From Brotaphodocola sp003480315 (GTDB lineage Bacteria; Bacillota; Clostridia; Lachnospirales; Lachnospiraceae), in the NCBI RefSeq assembly GCF_964246085.1, contig NZ_CAXTPD010000005.1: a stretch of 64,000 bases of DNA. One strand, 5' to 3'. This document shows positions 1-7,380 of this stretch, one piece after another. Each line of letters begins with the position of its first letter. The stretch's first letter is position 1. Below the pieces are notes generated by a model that was not told where the DNA came from, did not search any database, and worked only from the letters and a program-made list of their open reading frames with translations. Made by a program: the position numbers and the translations under genes.

Positions 1-1115
1 TCAATCCGGCTAGCCTTCCGGTTATGGCAGATCTGATGGAGCAGGGGATTGCCGGAGAACTGGCTGTGAGCGGTGCAACGTTGCGCCCGTGTATCTGCGG
101 TCCGTGCTTCGGTGTGAGCGATGTTCCGGCCAATAACCAGGTAAGTATCCGCCATATGACGCGAAACTATCCGAACCGTGAGGGCTCCAAGCCGGGACAG
201 GGGCAGATGGCCTGTGCCTGCCTGATGGATGCCCGTTCTATTGCGGCTACTGTGCGAAATGGCGGAAAGCTGACAGCGGCTACGGAACTGGATGTAGAGT
301 ACCGCACCCTGCATCATCATTTTGATCCGAAGATTTACGAGAATCAGGTGTTTGATAACTACAACAAGGGGGATGACAGCGTCGAACTGACCATGGGCCC
401 GAATATTGCGGACTGGCCGGAAATGCAGCCTTTAACAAAGCATCTGCTGTTAAAGACAGCCGGTTCCTATCATAGTTCGGTAACGACTGATGAGCTGATA
501 CCGTCCGGCGAGGCATCCTCATTCCGTTCCAATCCGGAGAAAATTTCGGAGTACACCATGATAAGCCGTGATCCGGAGTATGTGGGTCGGGCAAAGGCTG
601 TAAGAGCGCTGGAAAAACGCCGGAGAGAACAGGCTAACGGCAGCATTCAGACAGGAAATCCAGAGTGCAACAATCTTCTGGCGAAGCTTACTGCGGAACT
701 GGAATGCAGCGTTTCGGATATTACCCTTGGCAGCCTGATGGTCAGTGATAAGATCGGTGACGGTTCCTCCAGAGAGCAGGCCGCCAGCTGCCAGAAGGTG
801 TTGGGCGGATTTGCAAACCTGGCAAATGAGTACGCAACCAAGCGCTATCGCTCCAACCTGATCAACTGGGGTCTTTTGCCGCTTCGTACCGAGGAGGCGC
901 TGAAGATTCCGGTGGGAAGTTATCTGCTGATCCGGGATGTGCGGAATGTAGTGTCTGAATGTAAAAATCCGTTTATGCTTCAGGTACTGGATCCGATATC
1001 CGGAGCAGTACAGTCTGAGATCACGTGCACGCTGGATGTGCTAACAAAGGATGAGCGGAAGATTTTATTATCGGGATCTCTGATCAATTATTACAGAGGG
1101 AAATGCTTGCGATGA
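1..1115 (+). CDS. aconitase-family hydratase, C-terminal part (5' end outside window)
   Basis: This is the C-terminal part of an aconitase-family iron-sulfur hydratase; the reading frame is open from base 3. A CICGPC motif near the start of the visible part fits two ligands of the [4Fe-4S] cluster, followed by TRNYPNREG, a typical aconitase segment. The later GDGSSREQAA and KRYRSNLINWG segments mark the swivel domain that carries substrate-binding residues. The neighbouring isocitrate dehydrogenase supports a role in citrate to isocitrate conversion and glutamate supply. The protein looks more like the hydratase branch of the family than classical AcnA, so the exact substrate is inferred from context. 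The next gene starts 110 bases downstream on the same strand. Confidence 0.85.
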   Translation, partial: NPASLPVMADLMEQGIAGELAVSGATLRPCICGPCFGVSDVPANNQVSIRHMTRNYPNREGSKPGQGQMACACLMDARSIAATVRNGGKLTAATELDVEYRTLHHHFDPKIYENQVFDNYNKGDDSVELTMGPNIADWPEMQPLTKHLLLKTAGSYHSSVTTDELIPSGEASSFRSNPEKISEYTMISRDPEYVGRAKAVRALEKRRREQANGSIQTGNPECNNLLAKLTAELECSVSDITLGSLMVSDKIGDGSSREQAASCQKVLGGFANLANEYATKRYRSNLINWGLLPLRTEEALKIPVGSYLLIRDVRNVVSECKNPFMLQVLDPISGAVQSEITCTLDVLTKDERKILLSGSLINYYRGKCLR

Positions 1116-1225
1116 AGCATGGAAACAGGGCGGTTCCCTTACGGGATCCGTCCTGTTTCGCGCTTGCGGAAGAAAAGAAAAGCGGATATAATAAGAGAAG
1201 AAAATTTGACATCGGGAGAAAATGC

Positions 1226-2197
1226 ATGGATTTTCGCGAAATGCTTTATATTACAACCGTTGCGGATTGCCGTAGTATCACCGCAGCTGCACGCAAGCTT
1301 TATATATCTCAGCCATCCCTGAGCCATATTGTATCCAAGGTGGAGCAGGACGTAGGGGTAAAGCTGTTTGATCGCGGTACCTCACCGCTTACGATTACCT
1401 ATGCGGGAGAAAAGTATGTGGAGACAGCCAGAAAAATCCTACTGATGAGTGATAACTTAAGAAAAGAACTGATTGATGCAGGACTTGGGGAGAAGGGGCG
1501 CATTGTATTCGGAATGCCGACAGAACGTGCCGGATATATGCTCCCGGCTGTGATTCCGGAATTTAAAAAACAGTATCCGGGGATTGAATTGCATGTAATA
1601 GAAGCAAAATCAGATGAACTGTTACAGGCACTTCTGCGAGATGATATCAGCTTTTTTGTAATTCCAAGGAGCCATGGGGAGCTTCCGGCCGGATTGAAGG
1701 CCGAGTCAATCTACCGGGAACGCTTGCTGCTGGTGGCAGAAAAAAGCTTGATTCAGGATGATATGTTTTTGGAGACAGAGCAGGCTACCGACCGAATGCC
1801 GCTGTCGGCGGCAAAGTGCTGTCTGAATCTGAATGCCCTGAAAGACCTTCCGTTTATTATGCTGAAAAAAGGACATGCGATTCGGAAGAAAACAGATCTG
1901 GTGCTGCGTCAGTATGGAATCGAGCCAAAGATCATGATTGAGCTGTCAAGCTGTATTTCCGCAGTTCAGCTGGCTTCGGCAGGTCTTGGCGCTGCCATTG
2001 TCCCCCAGCGGGCGATTGATGCGCTGGGAGGAATGGAACGTTTCAGTTGCTATGATTTTTCTGTGACTCCGGAGTCCTGGAGTGTTAACGCAGTCTACAA
2101 AGAAGATATGTATCTGGGGCGCGCAGAGCGCTGCCTGATCGATCTGATGAAGCAGAAATTTAACCGCGAAGCTTCATCAGCCGTTCCTGAACGGTAG
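1226..2197 (+). CDS. LysR-family transcriptional regulator
   Basis: A 323-residue LysR-type regulator. The N-terminal winged helix-turn-helix (about residues 1-60) contains ITAAARKLYISQPSLSHIV; the rest is the effector-binding domain. The open frame extends upstream to 1103, but the ATG at 1226 has a GGGAG site 7 bases ahead and gives the normal LysR N-terminus, so it is chosen. It lies between the aconitase-family gene and convergent icd, and its last 38 bases overlap the 3' end of icd. LysR proteins next to aconitase and icd often sense citrate (CcpC is the known case); that role here is inference. Confidence 0.85.
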   Translation: MDFREMLYITTVADCRSITAAARKLYISQPSLSHIVSKVEQDVGVKLFDRGTSPLTITYAGEKYVETARKILLMSDNLRKELIDAGLGEKGRIVFGMPTERAGYMLPAVIPEFKKQYPGIELHVIEAKSDELLQALLRDDISFFVIPRSHGELPAGLKAESIYRERLLLVAEKSLIQDDMFLETEQATDRMPLSAAKCCLNLNALKDLPFIMLKKGHAIRKKTDLVLRQYGIEPKIMIELSSCISAVQLASAGLGAAIVPQRAIDALGGMERFSCYDFSVTPESWSVNAVYKEDMYLGRAERCLIDLMKQKFNREASSAVPER

Positions 2198-3371
2198 CAA
2201 TAAATACCAGTCCGGTAACAACATGTGGATTTTTAATCGTGGTTACTTTTTTCAGATCAGCAGTCATAATGCCGTCTTCTACGGTCTTGATTGCTGCTTC
2301 TTTTAACTGGCGGCCAAAGGTTTCCAGCTCTTTGTTCTGATCCAGCTCGCCGCGTTTTTCCAGAGCGCTGGCCCAGGCCATAATGATGGCAAGCGGGTTG
2401 GTAGATGCAACTCCGCCCTCCAAATAGCGGTAGTAGTGACGGCGCACGGTTCCGTGAGCAGCTTCGTACTCATAATTGCCGTTTGGGGATACCAGTACGG
2501 AGGTCATCATAGCTGCGGAACCATAGGCGGTAGCCAGCATATCACTCATAACATCGCCGTCGTAGTTCTGACATGCCCAGACATAGCCGCCCTGGTTTTT
2601 TACAGCACGGGACACTGCATCATCAATGAGACAGTACTGATAGGAAATACCGGCCTTCTCAAAGTCTTCCATAAACTCATTCATGAAAACATCTTTGAAA
2701 ATCTCACGGAAATTACGGTCATAGACCTTGGAAATCGTGTCCTTTGCAGAAAAGATCAGATCCTGCTTTACATCCAGTGCATAGGACATGCAGCAGCGGG
2801 CAAAGCTCTGGATGGAAGAATCCAGGTTATGGATGCCCTGGACAACACCAGGCGTGGTAAAATTATGGATGAGCTCTCTTGTTTCCGTCCCGTCTTCAGC
2901 AGTGAAAACCAGCTCACATTTGCCCGGCTGGTCAATCTTCATTTCAGAAGCACGGTAGAGATCACCATATGCATGGCGGGCCAGGGTGATGGGTTTTGTC
3001 CAGGTTTTGATGTAGGGCTCAATGCCTTTGATCAGGATTGGCGCACGGAACACGGTACCGTCCATGATGGAACGGATGGTAGCGTTCGGGCTCTTCCACA
3101 TTTTTTTCAACTGATATTCCTGCATGCGCTCCAGGTTTGGCGTGATGGTGGCGCATTTGACGGCAACACCGTATTTGTTAGCGGCATTGGCGGAGTCTAT
3201 CGTAACCTGATCATCGGTGAAGTCACGGTTGCGGATGCTTAGGTTATAATACTCGACCATGAGATCGACAAAAGGCAGAATCAGTTTTTCCTTTGTTTCT
3301 TTCCACAGGATTGCAGCCATCTCGTCACCGTCCATCTCGACAAGCGGCGTAGTCATTTTAATTTTTTCCAT
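2160..3371 (-). CDS. icd: NADP-dependent isocitrate dehydrogenase
   Basis: A 403-residue isocitrate dehydrogenase of the homodimeric, eukaryote-like NADP type, converting isocitrate to 2-oxoglutarate and CO2. The N-terminus MEKIKMTTPLVEMDGDEM and the IRSIMDGTVFRAPI segment are diagnostic, as is the conserved AAHGTVRRHYY near the C-terminus; the length is typical. An AGGAGG site precedes the ATG. The gene is convergent with the upstream LysR gene, overlapping it by 38 bases, and lies 100 bases downstream of a second LysR gene on the same strand. Together with the aconitase-family protein it forms the oxidative branch of a partial TCA cycle that would supply glutamate. Confidence 0.95.
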   Translation of the reverse strand: MEKIKMTTPLVEMDGDEMAAILWKETKEKLILPFVDLMVEYYNLSIRNRDFTDDQVTIDSANAANKYGVAVKCATITPNLERMQEYQLKKMWKSPNATIRSIMDGTVFRAPILIKGIEPYIKTWTKPITLARHAYGDLYRASEMKIDQPGKCELVFTAEDGTETRELIHNFTTPGVVQGIHNLDSSIQSFARCCMSYALDVKQDLIFSAKDTISKVYDRNFREIFKDVFMNEFMEDFEKAGISYQYCLIDDAVSRAVKNQGGYVWACQNYDGDVMSDMLATAYGSAAMMTSVLVSPNGNYEYEAAHGTVRRHYYRYLEGGVASTNPLAIIMAWASALEKRGELDQNKELETFGRQLKEAAIKTVEDGIMTADLKKVTTIKNPHVVTGLVFIATVQERLMKLRG

Positions 3372-3471
3372 AATCTTTCCTCCTCTGGGTTCTGACAGTT
3401 GACTGTTCTTTCTCTAGTTTATCACAACAGGCTGATTTTGAAAATGTGCCAGTCTACTCTTTTGCAAAATC

Positions 3472-4398
3472 TCATGCCAGTTCTTCCTTTGCAATGCGGA
3501 TAAAGAGCTGATCTGCTTTTGAGAGAAAGCCGTCTTTTAAGGACGTAATGCACATATCCCAGTGAGCCTGGTATGCGTTGTCAATGGACAGCAGTGCCGG
3601 ATGGTATTCCTCCGAGGTGATCTGAGAGTATTCCAGAGGCACGAAGGTAACCCCCATTCCCTGGGCAGCAAGAAGCTGGGCAGTTTCAAAATTGCGCAGT
3701 GTGAGTGAAATTTTTGGACGCAGGATTTCGGCACGCCCAAGCACTTCGTCCGTGATCTGACGGATACGCTGGGATTTGTGCAGCATCAGGAAGCTTTCGT
3801 TTTTCAGCAGTTTTACATCCAGGACCGGGTATGGATATCCGTCCCTACGTTCCGCCTGTTTAATCAGCGGATGATCCGGCGCGAGCGCGATCACGAATGG
3901 ATCGCGGCGCATGATATCGAAATGAAACTGAGGCTGTGTCCGGATGTCGGCAGGGGTATGCATGATGGCAAAGTCCAGCTCTCCTGACATCAGCATCTCT
4001 TCCAGCTTGGAAGAGTTTTCCTCTGAGATGGTAAGCTCGATGTTGGAGCACACATCACAGAAGCGCGGCAGAATTTTGGACAGAGCCAGGGTGCCGAGGT
4101 GGTTGGTGGTGCCAAGATGGATCTTGCCGGTTTTCAGGTTATTGATGTCACTGACCTCCAGCTCAAAATCCTGATAGATCTTTAATACTTGGACTGCCAT
4201 ATGATAATAGCGCTCCCCGGCAAATGTAAGTGTTAGACCGCCTGCTGTGCGGTTAAAGAGCGGAAGGCCAACGGAATCCTCAATCCGCTGGATCGACTGG
4301 CTTAAGGAGGGCTGGGCAATGAAAAGCTTTTTGGCCGCCCGGGATATGTTTTTTTCGTCTGCAACTGTTTTTACATATAATAATTCTTTGCTGGTCAT
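3472..4398 (-). CDS. LysR-family transcriptional regulator
   Basis: A LysR-type regulator of 308 residues with the N-terminal helix-turn-helix ISRAAKKLFIAQPSLSQSIQ and a periplasmic-binding-protein-like effector domain. An in-frame ATG at 4425 exists, but a TTGAAG-N17-TATAAT promoter at 4431-4459 would start RNA at about 4424, on top of that codon. The ATG at 4398 has a GAGAG site 7 bases upstream and gives the family-typical N-terminus MTSKELLYV, so it is used. The gene lies 100 bases upstream of icd on the same strand and is divergent from the D-amino acid aminotransferase gene, so it could control either. The effector is unknown. Confidence 0.85.
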   Translation of the reverse strand: MTSKELLYVKTVADEKNISRAAKKLFIAQPSLSQSIQRIEDSVGLPLFNRTAGGLTLTFAGERYYHMAVQVLKIYQDFELEVSDINNLKTGKIHLGTTNHLGTLALSKILPRFCDVCSNIELTISEENSSKLEEMLMSGELDFAIMHTPADIRTQPQFHFDIMRRDPFVIALAPDHPLIKQAERRDGYPYPVLDVKLLKNESFLMLHKSQRIRQITDEVLGRAEILRPKISLTLRNFETAQLLAAQGMGVTFVPLEYSQITSEEYHPALLSIDNAYQAHWDMCITSLKDGFLSKADQLFIRIAKEELA

Positions 4399-4430
4399 GG
4401 TTTGTCTCTCTTTCGGTATATCCATAGGAA

Positions 4431-4459
4431 ATTATAATATAAAACGCACAAAGCTTCAA
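4431..4459 (-). promoter_or_regulatory. sigma-A type promoter of the LysR gene
   Basis: On the minus strand, TTGAAG (4459-4454) is followed after 17 bases by a perfect TATAAT (4436-4431). The predicted RNA start near 4424 argues for translation from the ATG at 4398. Confidence 0.6.
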
Positions 4460-4478
4460 GGTTCGTTTGGCACAACTA

Positions 4479-4507
4479 TTTACTTTTGAATATCCAGATT
4501 GTATACT
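4479..4507 (+). promoter_or_regulatory. possible promoter of the D-amino acid aminotransferase gene
   Basis: TTTACT, 17 bases, TATACT on the plus strand, about 100 bases before the start codon at 4612. Matches are 4/6 and 5/6. It lies back to back with the LysR promoter, leaving room for a shared LysR site between them. Confidence 0.4.
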
Positions 4508-4611
4508 TACAGCAAAGACACATACGGACTTCATGACAGTGCATTCTCTACTGCAGAAGAATGAAAGTGCAGCAAAGCTGCCATGGGCCGGAAGATAAGG
4601 AGAGGAATAGT

Positions 4612-5454
4612 ATGGATAAGATGAAGGACCTTGCTTATTATAACGGAAAGATTACTGCAATTGATGACATGATGATTCCGGCCAATGACCGCGGATTCTA
4701 CTTCGGAGATGGAATTTACGAGGCTGCAATGGTATTTGATCATAAGATCTTTGCCCTGCAGGATCATCTGGACCGCATGTTCAACAGTGCGGCCATGCTT
4801 CGCATTGAACTTCCCTATACCAAAGAAGAAGTCGGCGCGCTTCTGACGGATCTGGTGCAGAAGTTAGAGAGCAGCTGCCAGTTTCTTTACTGGCAGGTGA
4901 CCAGAGGAACCTCTCCGCGCAATCATCTGTTCCCGGGAAAGGGAGTTTCCAGCAATCTGTATGTATACAGCAAGCCGTGGAGCGGTGTACAGATGTCCGA
5001 TGAATACCGGCTGATCAGCATTCCGGATACCCGTTTCTATCACTGCAATATCAAGACCTTGAATCTGATCCCGAATGTCATGGCAGCCCAGCAGGCATCT
5101 GAGGCAGGCTGCAATGAGACTGTTTTTGTGCGGGACGGCTTTGTGACGGAATGCTCACATTCGAATATTTCCATGGTGAAGGATGGCGTGTTCATTACGC
5201 ACCCGTTAGATAATCTGATCCTTCCGGGAACTGAGAGAAAGCACATCATCCGCTATTGCGGTGAACTGGGAATCCCGGTAGAGGAGCGTGCATTTACCCT
5301 GGAAGAGCTCTACACCGCAGATGAGATCCTGGTGACTAGTACCAGCCATCCGAGCATGCGTGCCATGGAGTTAAACAAAAGGGCTGTCGGTATGAAGAAT
5401 CCGGAACTGATCCAGAAGCTGCGCGATAAATATTTAAGTGAAATCGGGAAATGA
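4612..5454 (+). CDS. dat: D-amino acid (D-alanine) aminotransferase, PLP fold type IV
   Basis: A 280-residue class IV aminotransferase that exchanges amino groups between D-amino acids and 2-oxo acids, e.g. D-alanine plus 2-oxoglutarate to pyruvate plus D-glutamate. Evidence is NDRGFYFGDGIYE near the N-terminus, the segment NIKTLNLIPNVMAAQQA with the likely PLP lysine, and TECSHSNI. These resemble Bacillus D-alanine aminotransferase more closely than IlvE. The frame is open from 4561, but the ATG at 4612 has AGGAGAGG 6 bases upstream. It precedes a P1 peptidase gene with a 43-base gap, so co-transcription is likely. It could feed wall D-amino-acid synthesis or degrade imported D-residues. Confidence 0.85.
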   Translation: MDKMKDLAYYNGKITAIDDMMIPANDRGFYFGDGIYEAAMVFDHKIFALQDHLDRMFNSAAMLRIELPYTKEEVGALLTDLVQKLESSCQFLYWQVTRGTSPRNHLFPGKGVSSNLYVYSKPWSGVQMSDEYRLISIPDTRFYHCNIKTLNLIPNVMAAQQASEAGCNETVFVRDGFVTECSHSNISMVKDGVFITHPLDNLILPGTERKHIIRYCGELGIPVEERAFTLEELYTADEILVTSTSHPSMRAMELNKRAVGMKNPELIQKLRDKYLSEIGK

Positions 5455-5497
5455 TCTGCTGTGGCAGTTTTTGATAAAAGCAGAGAGGAAGAAAAAC

Positions 5498-6568
5498 ATG
5501 GAGAGAAAACGAATCCGGGACTTTGGCCTTATGCCTGGACGCCTGCAGACCGGAAAACGAAATAAGATCACGGATGTGCCTGGGGTAAAGGTCGGACACT
5601 GCACGGTAAAAACAGAAGAAAATCATACCGGAGTGACGGTAGTCCTTCCCGGCGGGGACAATGCATTTGCAAAGAAATATATTGCAGCAGCTTATGTTCA
5701 CAACGGATTTGGAAAAAGTGCCGGACTGGTTCAGATAGAAGAACTGGGGACGCTGGAGACCCCCATTGCCCTGACGAATACTCTAAATGTAGGAAAGGTA
5801 TGGGACGCCATGGTGGATATCGTGGTGGAGCAGTGTAAGCAGGATGGTCTGGATCCCATGAGCATCAATCCGGTAGTGGGCGAGTGCAATGATTGCCGCA
5901 TTAATCAGATTCAAAAGCGGGCAGTGGGAACAGCAGAGGTCCGCCGCGCCTTTGCGTCTGCCTCCGATGACTTTGAAGAGGGAGATGTGGGGGCCGGAGC
6001 AGGAACGCTCTGCTATGGCCTGAAGGGTGGTATTGGCTCTGCTTCCCGTGTGATCCGTATTGGAGAAACGGAATATACCATTGGTGTGCTGGTCCAGTCA
6101 AATTTTGGGGCAACCGAGGATTTTGTGTTAAATGGAGAGGCTGTCGGTGCAAAGATTCTGGACTGGAAGCAGGAAAAGGATGATATGGCAGCATCGGAAG
6201 AAGACAAGGGCTCTATCATGAGTATTCTGGCTACGGATCTTCCGCTGACAAGCCGTCAGCTGAAGCGTATTCTTCGGAGAACCGGCGTAGGCATTGCCCG
6301 CACGGGCGGCTATACCGGACATGGAAGCGGTGAGGTCATGATCGGATTTACCACAGCAAACCGGATTCCATCCAACGAAGAGGAGAAACTGCTTCAAATT
6401 CAGGCTATTCCGGAGCAGATTATAAACCGGGCGTTTCTTGCCGCTGCAGAAGCAGAACAGGAGGCCATCTTAAATTCCATGACGGCAGCAGAGCACACCC
6501 GCGGACGTGCAGGTGAGCTTTACTACAGTCTGTCGCAATATCTCGAAGACAGGAATCAGAAGCAGTGA
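5498..6568 (+). CDS. P1-family peptidase (DmpA/L-aminopeptidase D-esterase type)
   Basis: A 356-residue member of peptidase family P1 (DmpA, BapA), self-processing N-terminal nucleophile hydrolases that remove N-terminal residues from small peptides, sometimes with D- or beta-residues. ITDVPGVKVGH at the N-terminus, VVGECNDCRIN in the middle and GAGAGTLCYGLKGGIGSASR around the expected processing and nucleophile region support this. In DmpA the nucleophile is a serine or cysteine; here TLC precedes the GLKGGIG loop, so the exact residue needs an alignment. The ATG at 5498 with AGAGAGGA 8 bases upstream is preferred over the open frame from 5438. It follows dat and ends in a strong terminator. 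Confidence 0.85.
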   Translation: MERKRIRDFGLMPGRLQTGKRNKITDVPGVKVGHCTVKTEENHTGVTVVLPGGDNAFAKKYIAAAYVHNGFGKSAGLVQIEELGTLETPIALTNTLNVGKVWDAMVDIVVEQCKQDGLDPMSINPVVGECNDCRINQIQKRAVGTAEVRRAFASASDDFEEGDVGAGAGTLCYGLKGGIGSASRVIRIGETEYTIGVLVQSNFGATEDFVLNGEAVGAKILDWKQEKDDMAASEEDKGSIMSILATDLPLTSRQLKRILRRTGVGIARTGGYTGHGSGEVMIGFTTANRIPSNEEEKLLQIQAIPEQIINRAFLAAAEAEQEAILNSMTAAEHTRGRAGELYYSLSQYLEDRNQKQ

Positions 6569-6595
6569 TATATTGGTTGATATTATAGTAAGAAA

Positions 6596-6628
6596 CGGTC
6601 GGCAGAATTATCTGTCGGCCGTTTTTTT
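6596..6628 (+). terminator. intrinsic terminator after the P1 peptidase gene
   Basis: A 10-bp stem (6596-6605 with 6612-6621, two G-U pairs) with a six-base loop is followed by seven T. The loop contains the stop codon of the convergent gene at 6608, whose 3' end therefore forms part of this hairpin. Confidence 0.85.
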
Positions 6629-7333
6629 GGCTGCCTCAATCAGCCCGGTGAAGACCGGGAGCATATCATCAGAAGCCAGGAGCATAGCTTCCGGATGCCA
6701 CTGGATACCGAGACCATACGGGTAGTCGATCAGCTCAATGGCTTCTACAATGCCGTCATCGGCAGTCGCGGCAATCTTTAAGCCGTCCCCCAGCTTTTTC
6801 ACACTCTGGTGATGATAGCTGTTGGTCCAGATCCGGTCACCAAACATGTTATAGAGAGTAGTGCCTGGCCTGAGGGTAACCTGATGGCTCACATCACCAC
6901 GATCATCCCGGATCATATGTCTTGCGGTTCCTTCCCCATGCAGGCTGTTATCCTGATACAGGGTTCCGCCACAGGCCACATTTAAGACCTGGTGTCCCCG
7001 GCAGATAGCCACAAACGGTTTTCTGGCTTTGATGACACGGCGGATCAGCCCGATCTGGCTGCGGTCCAGCATCAGACTTGTGTCACCTACCAGCGGATGG
7101 GCCATTTCCCCGTAGCAGCAGGGGGTGATATCTGCACCGCCGCTGAAGATGAAGCCATCGCAGGCCTCTGTCATGGCATCTAAAAGCTCTTCATTTGTGA
7201 CGGAAGGAAGCAGGAACGGAACACCGCCGCCTTTGGTTACTGCATCATTGTAGGTCCAGCCGTTCGTGGAAAGCAGTGCGCCGGATGCGGGATTTTTGGT
7301 ATTTATGGTTGTAATTCCAATCTTTGGCAGCAT
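6608..7333 (-). CDS. gamma-glutamyl-gamma-aminobutyrate hydrolase family protein (class I glutamine amidotransferase fold)
   Basis: A 241-residue peptidase C26 family protein resembling PuuD, which splits gamma-glutamyl amide bonds. The nucleophile is in FVAICRGHQ, and QWHPE supplies the histidine and glutamate of the triad; GFIFSGGADI is the upstream conserved loop. Length is typical. It lies 47 bases downstream of the AAA+ regulator gene on the same strand and converges on the P1 peptidase gene. Given the peptide-related neighbours it may hydrolyse gamma-glutamyl peptides, perhaps the gamma-D-Glu bond of wall peptides; that substrate is inference. Confidence 0.85.
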   Translation of the reverse strand: MLPKIGITTINTKNPASGALLSTNGWTYNDAVTKGGGVPFLLPSVTNEELLDAMTEACDGFIFSGGADITPCCYGEMAHPLVGDTSLMLDRSQIGLIRRVIKARKPFVAICRGHQVLNVACGGTLYQDNSLHGEGTARHMIRDDRGDVSHQVTLRPGTTLYNMFGDRIWTNSYHHQSVKKLGDGLKIAATADDGIVEAIELIDYPYGLGIQWHPEAMLLASDDMLPVFTGLIEAAKKTADR

Positions 7334-7380
7334 AATAAAGTACCTCTCTTTGTCAAATTTAAACGGCTGTTAGTATAACA

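Noticed and set aside
2436..3242. Open frame of 268 codons on the plus strand inside icd
   Set aside because: It lies fully antisense to the well-conserved icd gene, has no ribosome binding site and no recognisable domain; a codon-bias by-product.
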